From NCBI GenBank assembly GCA_035498405.1, contig DATKAE010000043.1:1-63394 (forward strand): a stretch of DNA of 63,394 bases, given 5' to 3'. A program made the translations under genes and the position numbers. How positions within the stretch are numbered: the stretch's first letter is position 1; every line of letters begins with the position of its first letter. The DNA comes from DATBFU01 sp035498405 (GTDB lineage: Bacteria > Acidobacteriota > Thermoanaerobaculia > UBA5066 > Gp7-AA6). Positions 15,358 through 24,151 of the stretch are shown here, piece by piece. The notes under the pieces were generated by a model. The model was not told the DNA's origin. It ran no database searches and worked only from the letters and a program-made list of their open reading frames with translations.

Positions 15358-16836
15358 CTAGTTCGGACAGCCGCGTCGGTTGCAGTTACAGCTGTCGGCC
15401 GGCGGCGGGTTTCCGTCGATATAGGTCTGGGCCTTCTGCCAGACCGTGCAACCGACCTTTCGGCCCATCGCTCGCCCCCGGAAGTCACCCTCGAGGAAAT
15501 GGATTCCTCCGAGGCGCCGGGAAATCCCCGCCTCGTCGGCCGCCTCCGAGAAAGTCGCCCACCTCAGTGTGACGTCGTGCCTGGGAGCGAAGCCCGGCTC
15601 GAGGCGGCCGGAGCCGGCCGGGAACGTCACCGCGGCGCCAAACGCGTCGCCCCCGGTGAATCGCTTCAGGACCTCCGCCGCTGCGGCGGAGAAGGTGCTG
15701 TGGCCGGACGTGTACTCCGGGAAGGGAGGCGTGGTGAATGTGAGCGGCTGGTAAGGCAGCCAGTCCCGGCCCTTCACGAGCTTGACGCCTTCGAAAGGCA
15801 CCGTCTGTGGAATTCGCCGGCGCTTGAACAAGTAGCGGATCGCCGTGATCGGGCGCTCGGAATCGTAGAAGCGCTTGGTCTCCCAGCAAGCGATTCCCGC
15901 GTCGAACACGGCGTTGCCGACCGCGAAGAACATCTTGACGTCCTCGTCAAACGTGTGCGCGTCGCGGCGCGACACGAACTCGGCGAAGAGAGTCCAATGG
16001 CCGGGGGGGAGCTCCGAGCGCGGCCCGTCGGCCCAGTACTCCGCGATCATCTTGCCGCGGTCATCGAGCTTCGCGTTCATTACCACGATTTCGAGGGCCT
16101 GGGCCACGTAGCCGAGCGATCGCCAATGCTGCGGCGGCCGCTCGGGCCGGAACTGGGAGGCCGACTCGAGAGAGAAGGGAACCACGTTCTCCCAATGCGG
16201 CGCGATGAACCCGGGCGTCACGAAGCCGCCCTGCCCGTCGGAGAACCGCAGAGGCTGCCACCGGTTCGGGTCGTTGATGTGGTCGGGGTCGTTGACGGGG
16301 AGGTAGCCCGTGTAGTCCGTGTAGGGACCGGGGTTCAGGTCGCCGAGCTGGTTCGAGCCATCGTGATGGCGAAAACCCATGACGGCAGCCGCGGCGAGAT
16401 TGCCGACGCCTTGGGGCATGGCGGGATCGGTTGAGGCGTCGTCGGGATCGAAGCCGAAGTCGATCATCCGCGCACGCAGAAAGTCGCTCTGCGACGGAAA
16501 GAGGTCGAGCAAGCAGCGGTATTCGCCGTAGCTGAAGGCCTTCTGCTTGTTCTCTGGCGTGCGCTCGGCCGGTGGCCGCCGGAGCGTCGCCCCGAGCTGC
16601 GTGCCCACCGCGAAGTCGTCGTACGCGGCCCAGGCGTCGAAGCCGCAGGTATGCACCTCGCCGATCGCGCGGGCGACGATGGGAGGGCCGAGGCGGCTGA
16701 CTCGAATTGCCTCGAGCAGGACGTCGTTCCACCGCACGGCAAGGGTGTCTTGGGCGGGGAGTGCACAAGGGACGAGCAGCGTGAAGGCGACCACGGCGAG
16801 AAGGGCCGAATGCGAGAACCCGGAAACCCTGATCAT
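15358..16836 (-). CDS. exported vanadium-dependent haloperoxidase/PAP2-like protein
   Basis: The 492-residue product has a signal peptide (MIRVSGFSHSALLAVVAF). The C-terminal half holds the phosphate/vanadate-binding signatures of the PAP2/vanadium chloroperoxidase superfamily: PPFPEYTSGHSTFSAAAAEV (the SGH block with the acid-base His) and SRRLGGIHFLEGDFRGRAMG (the second Arg and the His that would coordinate vanadium). A KRFYDSERPITAIRY segment may supply the first Lys/Arg motif. Many such proteins are annotated as haloperoxidases without proven activity. The C-terminus CNCNRRGCPN is Cys-rich. The ATG at 16836 has AGGAG six bases upstream. Confidence 0.88.
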   Translation of the reverse strand: MIRVSGFSHSALLAVVAFTLLVPCALPAQDTLAVRWNDVLLEAIRVSRLGPPIVARAIGEVHTCGFDAWAAYDDFAVGTQLGATLRRPPAERTPENKQKAFSYGEYRCLLDLFPSQSDFLRARMIDFGFDPDDASTDPAMPQGVGNLAAAAVMGFRHHDGSNQLGDLNPGPYTDYTGYLPVNDPDHINDPNRWQPLRFSDGQGGFVTPGFIAPHWENVVPFSLESASQFRPERPPQHWRSLGYVAQALEIVVMNAKLDDRGKMIAEYWADGPRSELPPGHWTLFAEFVSRRDAHTFDEDVKMFFAVGNAVFDAGIACWETKRFYDSERPITAIRYLFKRRRIPQTVPFEGVKLVKGRDWLPYQPLTFTTPPFPEYTSGHSTFSAAAAEVLKRFTGGDAFGAAVTFPAGSGRLEPGFAPRHDVTLRWATFSEAADEAGISRRLGGIHFLEGDFRGRAMGRKVGCTVWQKAQTYIDGNPPPADSCNCNRRGCPN

Positions 16837-17073
16837 GGAATCTCCTTCGGGGTCGGATTGGAAATTCGCGGGCCGGATCGGGGAAGCTTCGTAGGAGCGG
16901 AGCTTGTCGAAGCCGGCAAGGGGCTTACGGTGGAATCCGACAGGAGGCCCGCGGATAGGGCGCCTGGAAAGACAGGGAAGACACCGGGCAACCACCAGAA
17001 TCGACGATAGCACCAATCTCTGTCGACAAAGGCCGCGGCTGGGGGTCGAGGTCTGCCGAGTCCGGGCGGAGTC

Positions 17074-17180
17074 AACGCCGGATTCCAGCGTTTGGGGTCA
17101 GTCCTGCGCTTCGGTCCAGCGCCGAATTCCTGGCACTCACCCGCGGCAATCACCGTGTTTGGCTGGCGCTGAGGCTCGAA
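17074..17180 (+). repeat. dispersed repeat, copy 2, in a 410-bp intergenic gap
   Basis: Starts near GGCGGAGTCAACGCCGGATT and ends GGCGCTGAGGCTCGAAG. Related to copy 1 at 15142-15240. It carries an internal near-duplication of the GCCGGATTCCAGCG block (again as GCGCCGAATTCCTGG). The rest of the gap upstream of the haloperoxidase gene shows no gene. Confidence 0.5.
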
Positions 17181-17201
17181 GCCTGCCGAGTTCCCCCTCA
17201 C

Positions 17202-17239
17202 CCCTCCCCTCTCCCCCGATGACGAGGGAGAGGGGAGGG
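17202..17239. repeat. 14-bp GC/purine-strand hairpin, REP-like, downstream of sigma-locus copy 1
   Basis: CCCTCCCCTCTCCC (17202-17215) pairs perfectly with GGGAGAGGGGAGGG (17226-17239) around a 10-base loop. It lies seven bases beyond the stop of the small membrane-protein gene. A similar hairpin lies in the same position after the paralogous gene at 27568, and a decayed one near 13816-13865. It may act as a transcript-stabilising or terminating structure. Confidence 0.7.
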
Positions 17240-17246
17240 AGGGAGA

Positions 17247-17597
17247 TCACGCCTTCGGTTCGGGCTCCGGCGTCGTCGTTCCTTCCCATCGGCTGCGCAG
17301 GCCTTTGACGAACTCCTCGCGCTCGCCGGGGGTCATCCTTTCCCAGTGCTCCCGCATGCCGTGCCGCCACCGGCCGCCGGAGGATCTCGCGCCGCGAAAG
17401 CCTCCGAACAGGATCCAGGAGAGTGCCATCAAACCCAGGGCTTGCCAGTAGGTGATCGCGCGCAGACCGAAGATGGCCGGCATCAGGCCGTTCCAGAGCG
17501 CGAAGACGGCCCAGACCAGACCGGCGAACACGACCAGAAAGATCGGCAGGACCAGGACAACGAGTCTCACGATTCGGCGCTTTCTCGTGGTCTTCAT
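17247..17597 (-). CDS. small membrane protein coupled to ECF sigma factor (copy 1)
   Basis: The 116-residue protein has two hydrophobic helices (VLVLPIFLVVFAGLVWAVFA and ITYWQALGLMALSWILFGGF) and a charged C-terminal tail containing MTPGEREEFVKGLRSRWEG. The ATG at 17597 lies eight bases after AAGGAG; an ATG at 17603 overlaps the sigma-factor stop as ATGA. It is paralogous to 27568-27954 at nearly every position. The tail resembles that of proposed metal- or stress-sensing partners, but I do not recognise a named family. A role as the regulator or target of the sigma factor is inference. Confidence 0.78.
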   Translation of the reverse strand: MKTTRKRRIVRLVVLVLPIFLVVFAGLVWAVFALWNGLMPAIFGLRAITYWQALGLMALSWILFGGFRGARSSGGRWRHGMREHWERMTPGEREEFVKGLRSRWEGTTTPEPEPKA

Positions 17598-17599
17598 GC

Positions 17600-18161
17600 T
17601 CATTTCTCCTTGAACTCGTCGTAGATGTGCTGGAGTCTTCGGCGCAGATGGAGCACCGCGTAGTGCTTGCGCGAGAAAAGCGTGTTCACGGCGAGGCCGG
17701 TCTCCGACGCGAGGTCGCGGAAGCTGCGGCCTTCGAGCTCGTGCGCGACGAACACGAAGCGCTGCTCCTCGGGTAGCTCTTCCAGGGCCGCGTCGAGCTC
17801 TTCGAGAAGCACGCCGCGCGCGTAGACCGCCTCCGGTCCGGCGTCCGGGGAGGGCAGCAAGTCCTCGAGCGAACCGACGTCTCCGTCCTCGGCGTCCTCC
17901 GGGTTCGTCGTCCGGGCCGACGACTCCGGCCTCTTTCTGCGGAGCCGATCGATGATGCGATTTCGAGCCACCCGAAAGAGCCAGGCGCCGACCTGTTCGA
18001 TGGGCTTGACCAGGCGGTTACGCCACGACCAGCTCGAAGAAGACGTCCTGCAGCAGGTCCTCCGCGTCCTCGAGATCGGGCACGCGTTTTCGGATGAAGC
18101 TCCGCAGCCGACCTCGCTCGCGTTCGATCGTCTCGGCGATCTGCCGGTCCTGCTCGTTCAT
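17600..18161 (-). pseudogene. ECF sigma factor, frameshifted (copy 1)
   Basis: The two halves of an ECF sigma-70 factor are in different frames. The N-terminal half (MNEQDRQIAETIERERGRL to EDLLQDVFFELVVA, region 2) ends in TAA at about 18018. The C-terminal half (YRLVKPIEQVGAWLFRVARN through the region-4 helix-turn-helix) continues one frame over. The intact paralogue at 27957 reads GTACCGCCTG where this copy has GTAACCGCCTG: a single extra A. Either a recent inactivating insertion or a sequencing error; the sequence around it is otherwise unchanged in amino-acid terms. Confidence 0.8.
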
Positions 18162-18180
18162 CACCTGCTCGAGAATCAGG

Positions 18181-18512
18181 ATCTTCCTCCCTTCACCCAT
18201 GTAGACGGACGAAGGGAGTGGATATTGTGGGTGGAGGGGCGGGGCTCGTCCTCGGCCGGGATGATGACAGGCGATTGCGGGCAGCCGGTGAGGCCCGCCC
18301 GACACGGACGGCTCGCCGCTTCGCCTCAGAGGCCCGCCTCAGGTTCCATCGGTGGAATCCGAGTTTTCACCCGAGAAAAGTGGAACTCCAGGGCTCCGAG
18401 GCTCGTATCTCTCCATCAAAGGACGGAGCCGGATCAACGAAGCATCGCCGCGCTTCAAGGCCTGAATCACCGTCGGATTGCGACTCCGTTTCTCGCGTAA
18501 GGAGAAGCACCC
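18181..18512. other. intergenic stretch, divergent promoter region
   Basis: About 330 bp between the sigma-factor remnant and a DUF4386 fragment, transcribed away from each other. The last 150 bp read weakly coding-like in several frames but match nothing. No clear operator or hairpin seen. Confidence 0.4.
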
Positions 18513-18860
18513 ATGACTCGCACGACGAACGCCAGCGTGGCCGGATTCACGTTCCTTTTCTACATCGCCGTCGCCTTCACCGGATTCGTCCTGCTCACCC
18601 GGGCCGAGAGCGGAGTGGGAATCGCCGCGAAGCTCGCAAACATCGCCCGGCATGCCTCCACGGTGCGCGCAGGCATCGTGCTCGTGCTGCTCGGCTGCCT
18701 TTCCGCCCTGGTGGTGGCCGTGACGCTGTACGCGATCACGCGCGACGAGGATCCCGACCTCGCGATGCTCGTCCTGACCTGTCGCACCGCCGAGGGCGTG
18801 ATCGGCGCGGTCTCCCTGCCCGTGTCCACGGGAAAGTTGTGGCTCGCGACGGCGGCATGA
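18513..18860 (+). pseudogene. N-terminal half of a DUF4386 membrane protein
   Basis: Starts MTRTTNASVAGFTFLFYIAV with GTAAGGAGA upstream and continues with three hydrophobic segments in DUF4386 order (VGIAAKLANIARH and a GIVLVLLGCLSALVVAVTLYAI helix). It stops at 115 residues, about half the length of the other DUF4386 genes in the window. No C-terminal half follows in any frame, so this looks like a deletion remnant. A short functional protein cannot be excluded. Confidence 0.6.
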
Positions 18861-19228
18861 GATTGTCCGCCGTTGCGCGGTCTGAACAGTCAAACGGGTA
18901 GGATCTCGTGGTGGTCGGAACTCGTTTAAAGCCCTTTGCTCCAGACGGTTCCGACACGGCACGCTGACCTCGGAACCCTCGACCAGCCCCGCGGCCGGGC
19001 GACGGAGATGCCGTCCACCTCGGCCCAGGGCGGCCACTCCGGGGGGTCCCGTCAGACCGTGGCGAAGAGGTTCGAAACCTGGCGAGAACTCGAAGCCAGG
19101 AACTGCGTACTCACTTCCATGACCCCTTGCTTACCGAGAGGAGGCTGCCGGAGACTCCCCTGGGGAAACCGAGATGAGTAACCGGACGACCTCACGGAGA
19201 AGACCAGCTCTGGTCCAAGGAGAAGAAA
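18861..19228. other. intergenic stretch, nothing identified
   Basis: About 370 bp between the DUF4386 remnant and the next gene. Only the AAGGAGAAG ribosome-binding site of the downstream gene, at its very end, is recognisable. Confidence 0.45.
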
Positions 19229-19837
19229 ATGCATGACACCGTCGACGGGACCGGACCAACGCGGAGACTCCTGCCATGGCTTCTGATCTGCCTTCTGGCT
19301 CCGGCCGCCGCGGCCTTCGCCCAGGAAAACCCGCCCAGACCGGCCTTCACCCTGCCCAAGGACAACCCGCTCAGCGCGTGGAACAAGTACATGTGCGGAC
19401 AGTTGAAAGCGATCCTGCTTCGCTCGGCCGACAAGATGCCCGAGGGGGACTACGGCTTCAAGCCGACAGAGGCGGTCCGCAGCTACGGCCAGATCGTCGG
19501 GCACGTGGCCGACGCGCAGTACACCTTCTGCTCCGTCGCGCTCGGCGAAGAGAACCCGGCGCCGCACATCGAGCAGAGCAGGACGTCGAAAGCCGATCTG
19601 ACCGCGGCGCTCAAAGACGCCTTCGCCTACTGCGACAAAGCCTACGACGGCATGACCGACGCGTCCGCCGCGCAAGCGATGAAGCTCTTCGGAAGCGAGA
19701 CGCCGAAACTCGGCGTGCTCGTCGTCAACAACACGCATCTCGTGGAGCACTACGGAAACCTCGTCACGTACATGCGGCTGAAGAACATCGTTCCTCCATC
19801 CAGCGAGCCGGGTGTCATGCCAGAGACGAAGAAATGA
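19229..19837 (+). CDS. exported DinB-family protein
   Basis: The 202-residue product has a signal peptide (RRLLPWLLICLLAPAAAAFAQ). The mature domain is a DinB-like four-helix bundle: WNKYMCGQLKAILLRSADKM, YGFKPTEAVRSYGQIVGHVADAQY and a last helix NNTHLVEHYGNLVTYMRL. The three His (in GHVADAQ, THLVEHY) fit the metal site. Export is unusual compared with the cytosolic DinB genes in this window but common in Acidobacteriota. AAGGAGAAGAAA precedes the ATG. Function unknown. Confidence 0.85.
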   Translation: MHDTVDGTGPTRRLLPWLLICLLAPAAAAFAQENPPRPAFTLPKDNPLSAWNKYMCGQLKAILLRSADKMPEGDYGFKPTEAVRSYGQIVGHVADAQYTFCSVALGEENPAPHIEQSRTSKADLTAALKDAFAYCDKAYDGMTDASAAQAMKLFGSETPKLGVLVVNNTHLVEHYGNLVTYMRLKNIVPPSSEPGVMPETKK

Positions 19838-19871
19838 CGGCTCCTTCGCTCCCGCCCCCTGTTCCTCAGAT

Positions 19872-19987
19872 CGCCGCGGGAGCGAGCGCAAGGTGTGGAG
19901 TCAGGCTGGCCGTCGAGGCTCTTTGGCCGGGCGGCCAGCCGGTGCGCCCCGCGGGCGCAGACTCCGCGCCGCCGCCGCGAGCGACGT
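19872..19987 (+). repeat. left inverted repeat of the PadR-ADOP cassette
   Basis: 116 bp from CGCCGCGGGAGCGAGCG to GCGAGCGACGT. Its imperfect reverse complement lies at 23043-23156. Shared blocks in order are CGCCGCGGGAGCGAGCG, GGTCGAG/CGTCGAG, CTTTGG, GCCGGTGCGCCC, GGGCGCA and GCGAGCGACGT. It ends one base before the PadR ATG and therefore covers where the ribosome-binding site would be; no Shine-Dalgarno is evident. It contains a small GCGCCC/GGGCGC-type hairpin. Confidence 0.75.
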
Positions 19988-19988
19988 C

Positions 19989-20324
19989 ATGAGCAAACCG
20001 ACCGACCTCGTCCAAGGCACCCTCGATCTGCTCCTTCTGAAGATCCTGGCGCTCGAGCCCCTGCACGGGTGGGCCATCAGTCTTCGCTTGAGATCCATCT
20101 CCGGCGACGTGCTGCAGGTCAGCGAGGGATCTCTGTACCCGGCCTTGCACAAGCTCGAGCAGGAAGGCTGGATCAGTGCCGAGTGGAAGCAGACGGAAAA
20201 CAACCGGCGCGCGAAGTTTTACTCGCTCACGCGTCTCGGCAGAAGGCAACTGGAATCGGAGACGGCGAACTGGCAGCGGCTGTCGTCTGCGATCTCCCAC
20301 GTCGTCCAGCTCTCCGAGGCATAG
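19989..20324 (+). CDS. PadR-family transcriptional regulator
   Basis: The 111-residue winged-helix regulator shows the PadR order: LVQGTLDLLLLKILALEPLHGWAI, the recognition region VSEGSLYPALHKLEQEGWI, the wing RRAKFYSLTRLGRRQL, and a short C-terminal dimer helix. It is two bases upstream of the ADOP gene. In Acidobacteriota, PadR genes regularly precede ADOP permeases, and they are presumed to control them in response to a drug or peptide ligand. Confidence 0.93.
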   Translation: MSKPTDLVQGTLDLLLLKILALEPLHGWAISLRLRSISGDVLQVSEGSLYPALHKLEQEGWISAEWKQTENNRRAKFYSLTRLGRRQLESETANWQRLSSAISHVVQLSEA

Positions 20325-20326
20325 TC

Positions 20327-23041
20327 ATGCGGATCGAACACTGGCGGTTCACCGCGCCTCTACGGCTCAGGTCCATCTTCCGCCGTCGCCGGGCGGACCA
20401 GGAGCTCGACGAGGAGCTCCAGTTTCACCTGGAGAAAAAGATCGAGGAGGGCATCGCCGATGGGCTTTCCCCGGAGGAAGCGCGTTACCGCGCTCTGCGC
20501 GCCATAGGCGGGCTCGATCAACGGAAGGAAGAGGTTCGCGACACGCGCCGCATCCACTGGCTGACGGATTTCCTCGACGACGTGCGCTACGCGATCCGGA
20601 GCCTGCGCCGCGCACCCGGGCTGACGGCGTTTGTGGCGATCACGATCGCGCTCGGGATCGGAATGACCGCGACGCCTTTCTCCATGCTCGACTCACTGAT
20701 GTTCCGGCCCTACCCGGTGCCGCGGGCGGCCGAGGTGGTCACGTTGGTGAGCACGTCGCGCGACAGCGCCTATGACTCCTTCTCGTATCGCGAGTATCTG
20801 GACATTCGAGACCACGCGAAGAGCTACGACGGCATCATCGCCAACGCGATCGTGCAGTCCGTCGGCTTCAGCGCCAGACGTGGCGAAACGCCCCAGGTCC
20901 GGGGCGGCCTCCTGGTGTCGGGCAATTACTTCCGCGTGCTCGGCGTCGAGCCGAAGCTCGGACGCGGCTTTCGAGACGACGAGGACGCGGTGCCCGACCG
21001 CGACGCCGTAGTCGTGCTCGGGCCGGACTTCTGGAAGCGCGAATTCGCGGGGGATCCGTCCGTCGTCGGCAGGATCGTCCGCCTGAACGGCGCGGACTTC
21101 ACCGTCATCGGCATCGCGCCGGAGTCCTTCCCGGGGATGTTCATCTTCATCCGCCCCGACTTCTACATCCCGTTGGCCATGGCGGGAAGGTTCTCTACGA
21201 ACCCGCAGAAGAACTTCTTCGTGGACCGCGACGACCGCGAGCTGACCGTGCGGGCGCGTTTGAGACCGGGTGTGACGCTTCGACAGGCTCGGAACGAGCT
21301 CACCGTGCTCGCCCGGAACCTCGAGCGTGAATTCCCCAAGATGAACCGCGACCGCGGCGCCGCGGTCCACACGCGGTTCGAGATGCGGACGCAGGACACC
21401 GACATCAACTGGAAGTTCGGCGTGATCTTCACGGGGCTCGCCCTCGCGGTGCTGCTCGTGGCGTGCACGAACGTCGCAGGGCTGCTGCTGGCGCGGGCCC
21501 GCACGCGGACGCGAGAGATCGCCGTGCGTCTGGCGATCGGCGCCGGGCGTTTCCGGCTCGTTCGGCTCCTCCTGACGGAGAGCCTGGTTCTGGCGCTGCT
21601 GGGCGGCCTCGGAGGCATCGCCGTCGGGTACGCCGGGATCGCGGCCCTCCAAACCTTCACCATTCCGGCCGAGGTGCCTGTCAAGGTCCCGTTTCGCATG
21701 GACACGCACGTGCTGCTGGCGAGCCTCGCCCTGTCGATCCTCTCGGCGCTCTTTTGCGGCCTCGCGCCCGCGCTCCAGAGCACGCGGACGGACCTGTTGA
21801 AAGGGCTCAAGACGGCTGACGTGGAGGAGTTCGGGCGCGGCCGCAAGCGCCTCTGGGGCCGGAATGCCCTGGTGGTGGCGCAGGTCGCCATGTCCCTCAT
21901 GCTTCTCGCCGCCTCTTTCCTGATGTTCCGTGGCTTTCAGCACAGCCTGGGCGAGGGAGTCGACTTTGCGAAGGAGGCGAAGGATCACGTCCTGATGGTG
22001 AGGTTCGATCCGCGTCTGGTGCAGTACGAGGCCGCCCAGACCGAGCAGTTCTACCGGCGTCTCGCCGAACGTCTCCGCGCGATGCCGGACGTTCGCAGCA
22101 CGGCCTACACGCAAAACCCTCCGCTCGGGCTGGAGGACTTCGACCGCGTCACCTTCGTGCCGGACGGTTTTCAGATGCCCCGCGATCGCGAGAACTTCTC
22201 TTCGACGATGGACACCGTCGACGACGGGTTCTTCGAGACGATGGGGGTGCGCATCCTGCGCGGCCGCGGCTTCCGGCAGTCGGATGACGCCCACGCGCCC
22301 CGCGTTGCCGTCGTGAACGAATTCTTCGCGAAGCACTACTGGCCGAACGAAGACGCGGTGGGCAAGCGCATCCGACTCGACCGGAGGGACGGCGCGCCGG
22401 TCGAGGTCGTCGGCGTCGCGAAGACGATCAAGTATCGCGACAGCTCCTTCGGCCAGGCGATCGATTTCGTCTACCTGCCGATCGCCCAGCATCCGGTCGC
22501 GCGCCTGGTCCTGCTCGTGCGATCGACCGGCGATCCGCTGGAAATGGTCGAGCCGTTGAAGGAGGTCGTCCGGGCGCTCGATCCGAACATGCCATTGGTG
22601 GAGACACGGTCTTACAACGTTCTCTACCGATACTCCACCGTGGAGGGGCCCGGCGTGGCGGTGAAGCTCGTGGGCACGCTGGGAGCGGTCGGCCTCTTCC
22701 TGGCCATCGCCGGTCTGTATGGACTCGTCGCCTACAACGTGACGCGGCGAACACGCGAGATCGGCATTCGCATCGCGATCGGCGCCAGACCCGGCGACGT
22801 CCTGCGCCTCGTGATGAGCAAGGGCCTCATCCTGGTGGGAATCGGGGCGGGTGTCGGGGTCGTGATGGGCGTCGCTGTCGAGCGGCTCATGAACGCCATG
22901 CTGTTCAACGCCGGCGGAACGGACCTGCTCGTCTATCTCATCGTCGTCCCGTCGATGCTGCTGGCGACCATGCTGGCGGCGTATGTACCCGCGCGGAAGG
23001 CGACTCACATCGCGCCGACGCTGGCGCTGAGGTGTGAATAG
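20327..23041 (+). CDS. ADOP-type (MacB/FtsX-like) permease without ATPase
   Basis: The 904-residue membrane protein begins with the ADOP N-terminal domain (RRADQELDEELQFHLEKKIEEG, a soluble helical region of about 80 residues). Two MacB periplasmic core plus FtsX transmembrane units follow: first core about 110-340 with FtsX helices at 370-540, second core about 590-770 with FtsX helices at 790-900. The pattern RTREI.VR.AIGA occurs in both FtsX units. No ABC ATPase is encoded nearby, as expected for the acidobacterial duplicated orphan permeases. The substrate is unknown. It starts at the ATG two bases after PadR and is tightly co-expressed with it. Confidence 0.94.
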   Translation: MRIEHWRFTAPLRLRSIFRRRRADQELDEELQFHLEKKIEEGIADGLSPEEARYRALRAIGGLDQRKEEVRDTRRIHWLTDFLDDVRYAIRSLRRAPGLTAFVAITIALGIGMTATPFSMLDSLMFRPYPVPRAAEVVTLVSTSRDSAYDSFSYREYLDIRDHAKSYDGIIANAIVQSVGFSARRGETPQVRGGLLVSGNYFRVLGVEPKLGRGFRDDEDAVPDRDAVVVLGPDFWKREFAGDPSVVGRIVRLNGADFTVIGIAPESFPGMFIFIRPDFYIPLAMAGRFSTNPQKNFFVDRDDRELTVRARLRPGVTLRQARNELTVLARNLEREFPKMNRDRGAAVHTRFEMRTQDTDINWKFGVIFTGLALAVLLVACTNVAGLLLARARTRTREIAVRLAIGAGRFRLVRLLLTESLVLALLGGLGGIAVGYAGIAALQTFTIPAEVPVKVPFRMDTHVLLASLALSILSALFCGLAPALQSTRTDLLKGLKTADVEEFGRGRKRLWGRNALVVAQVAMSLMLLAASFLMFRGFQHSLGEGVDFAKEAKDHVLMVRFDPRLVQYEAAQTEQFYRRLAERLRAMPDVRSTAYTQNPPLGLEDFDRVTFVPDGFQMPRDRENFSSTMDTVDDGFFETMGVRILRGRGFRQSDDAHAPRVAVVNEFFAKHYWPNEDAVGKRIRLDRRDGAPVEVVGVAKTIKYRDSSFGQAIDFVYLPIAQHPVARLVLLVRSTGDPLEMVEPLKEVVRALDPNMPLVETRSYNVLYRYSTVEGPGVAVKLVGTLGAVGLFLAIAGLYGLVAYNVTRRTREIGIRIAIGARPGDVLRLVMSKGLILVGIGAGVGVVMGVAVERLMNAMLFNAGGTDLLVYLIVVPSMLLATMLAAYVPARKATHIAPTLALRCE

Positions 23042-23042
23042 C

Positions 23043-23156
23043 ACGTCGCTCGCACCGCGCCTGAATCCTGCGCCCTCCGGGCGCACCGGCGATCGGCTCG
23101 CCCAAAGGGGCTCGACCGCTCGCCTGATCTCGGGCGCGCCGCTCGCTCCCGCGGCG
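23043..23156 (-). repeat. right inverted repeat of the PadR-ADOP cassette
   Basis: 114 bp beginning one base after the ADOP stop; reverse complement of the element at 19872-19987 at most positions (ends ACGTCGCTCGC and GCTCGCTCCCGCGGCG). Contains TGCGCCCTCCGGGCGCA, a 6-bp-stem hairpin. The following 265 bp to the next gene hold nothing I can name. Confidence 0.75.
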
Positions 23157-23421
23157 CGGGGCTCCTCCACTCGATTACTTCGCGGAGACTCCCCGCGCCG
23201 CGACCGGAGCCTACTCAAGGCGCGTAGGGCATCCCCTCGCTTCCGCTCGGGAGACTTTGCACGCCGCGAGCAAAGAGACACACACGGGCAGGGTCTTTGA
23301 CGGCTGGCGGGAACTGTGCGAAGCAGAGCGAGCAAAGAGGCACCCACAGCGCACCGCGAGTGAGGACAGGCGGCGCAAACCAACTCGCCGTCTGTCCGTA
23401 CATACCTGAAAGATCACTGCC

Positions 23422-24141
23422 GTGACGACTGGACAGCTCAGCGAGATGTCGCCGCGTTCCAGGGCCCGACTGGCGGGCCTCTTCGAGGCGCTGGAAGGCT
23501 TGACCTCGGCCTATGGCCAGGTGTTCGTCCTCGGCAGGCTCGTCGTGGTGGGCAACGCCGCGGCCACGGCGGCCAACATCCTGGGGCAGGAGCGGTTGTT
23601 TCGAGTAGGGTTCGCATCCTCGCTTCTCGGGGTTGCGTTCCATATCGCCTGGGTGGCCCTCTTCTACGACCTGTTCAAGCCCGTGCGGAAGCGCCTCTCC
23701 TTGCTCGCCGCCTTCGTCGGCATCGTCGTCTGCGCCATGCAGGCCGTAACCAGCCTCCTTTACCTCGCCCCCTTGCTCGTCTTGAAAGGCGGCAGCGCCT
23801 ACGGCGCGTCTTCGACGGAACAGCTGCAGACGCTGGCGATGGTGCTGCTCAAGTTGAATGGACTGGCCTTCCAGGTCGACCTGGTGTTCTTCGGGCTCTG
23901 GTGCGTCCTGACCGGCTATCTCATTCTCCGGTCGAACTTCCTGCCTCGAGTTCTCGGTGGGCTGCTGATGATCGACGGTCTGGGCTGGATGATCTACGTG
24001 TCACCGCCGCTGGGCGTCTCTCTGTTCCCCTTCATCGCCACGGCCTCGGCCCTAGCGGAATTTCCGCTGCAGCTGTGGCTGATCGTGAAGGGCGTGAACG
24101 AGGAGCGATGGAAAGAGCAGGCCGCCGCCGCGGGGGTGTGA
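23422..24141 (+). CDS. DUF4386 family membrane protein
   Basis: The 239-residue product has six hydrophobic segments. The DUF4386 landmarks are GVAFHIAWVALFYDLFKPVRKRL, the mid-protein LKLNGLAFQVDLVFFGLWCVLTGYLI and SNFLPRVLGGLLMIDGLGW. The GTG start at 23422 is taken for lack of an ATG. Function unknown. It converges on the MBL hydrolase gene. Confidence 0.85.
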   Translation: MTTGQLSEMSPRSRARLAGLFEALEGLTSAYGQVFVLGRLVVVGNAAATAANILGQERLFRVGFASSLLGVAFHIAWVALFYDLFKPVRKRLSLLAAFVGIVVCAMQAVTSLLYLAPLLVLKGGSAYGASSTEQLQTLAMVLLKLNGLAFQVDLVFFGLWCVLTGYLILRSNFLPRVLGGLLMIDGLGWMIYVSPPLGVSLFPFIATASALAEFPLQLWLIVKGVNEERWKEQAAAAGV

Positions 24142-24151
24142 CCTCCGACCT

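Noticed and set aside
17600..18161. Programmed frameshift in the sigma-factor copy
   Set aside because: No slippery heptamer, Shine-Dalgarno-like stimulator or hairpin at the site; a single inserted A is the simpler account.
18513..18920. Possible second selenocysteine TGA at the end of the short DUF4386 gene
   Set aside because: Codons after the TGA do not continue the family and no redox site is expected; a deletion remnant fits better.
20693..23383. Long antisense open frame opposite the ADOP permease
   Set aside because: Same GC-driven shadow effect; no family resemblance, and the sense frame has full FtsX/MacB structure.
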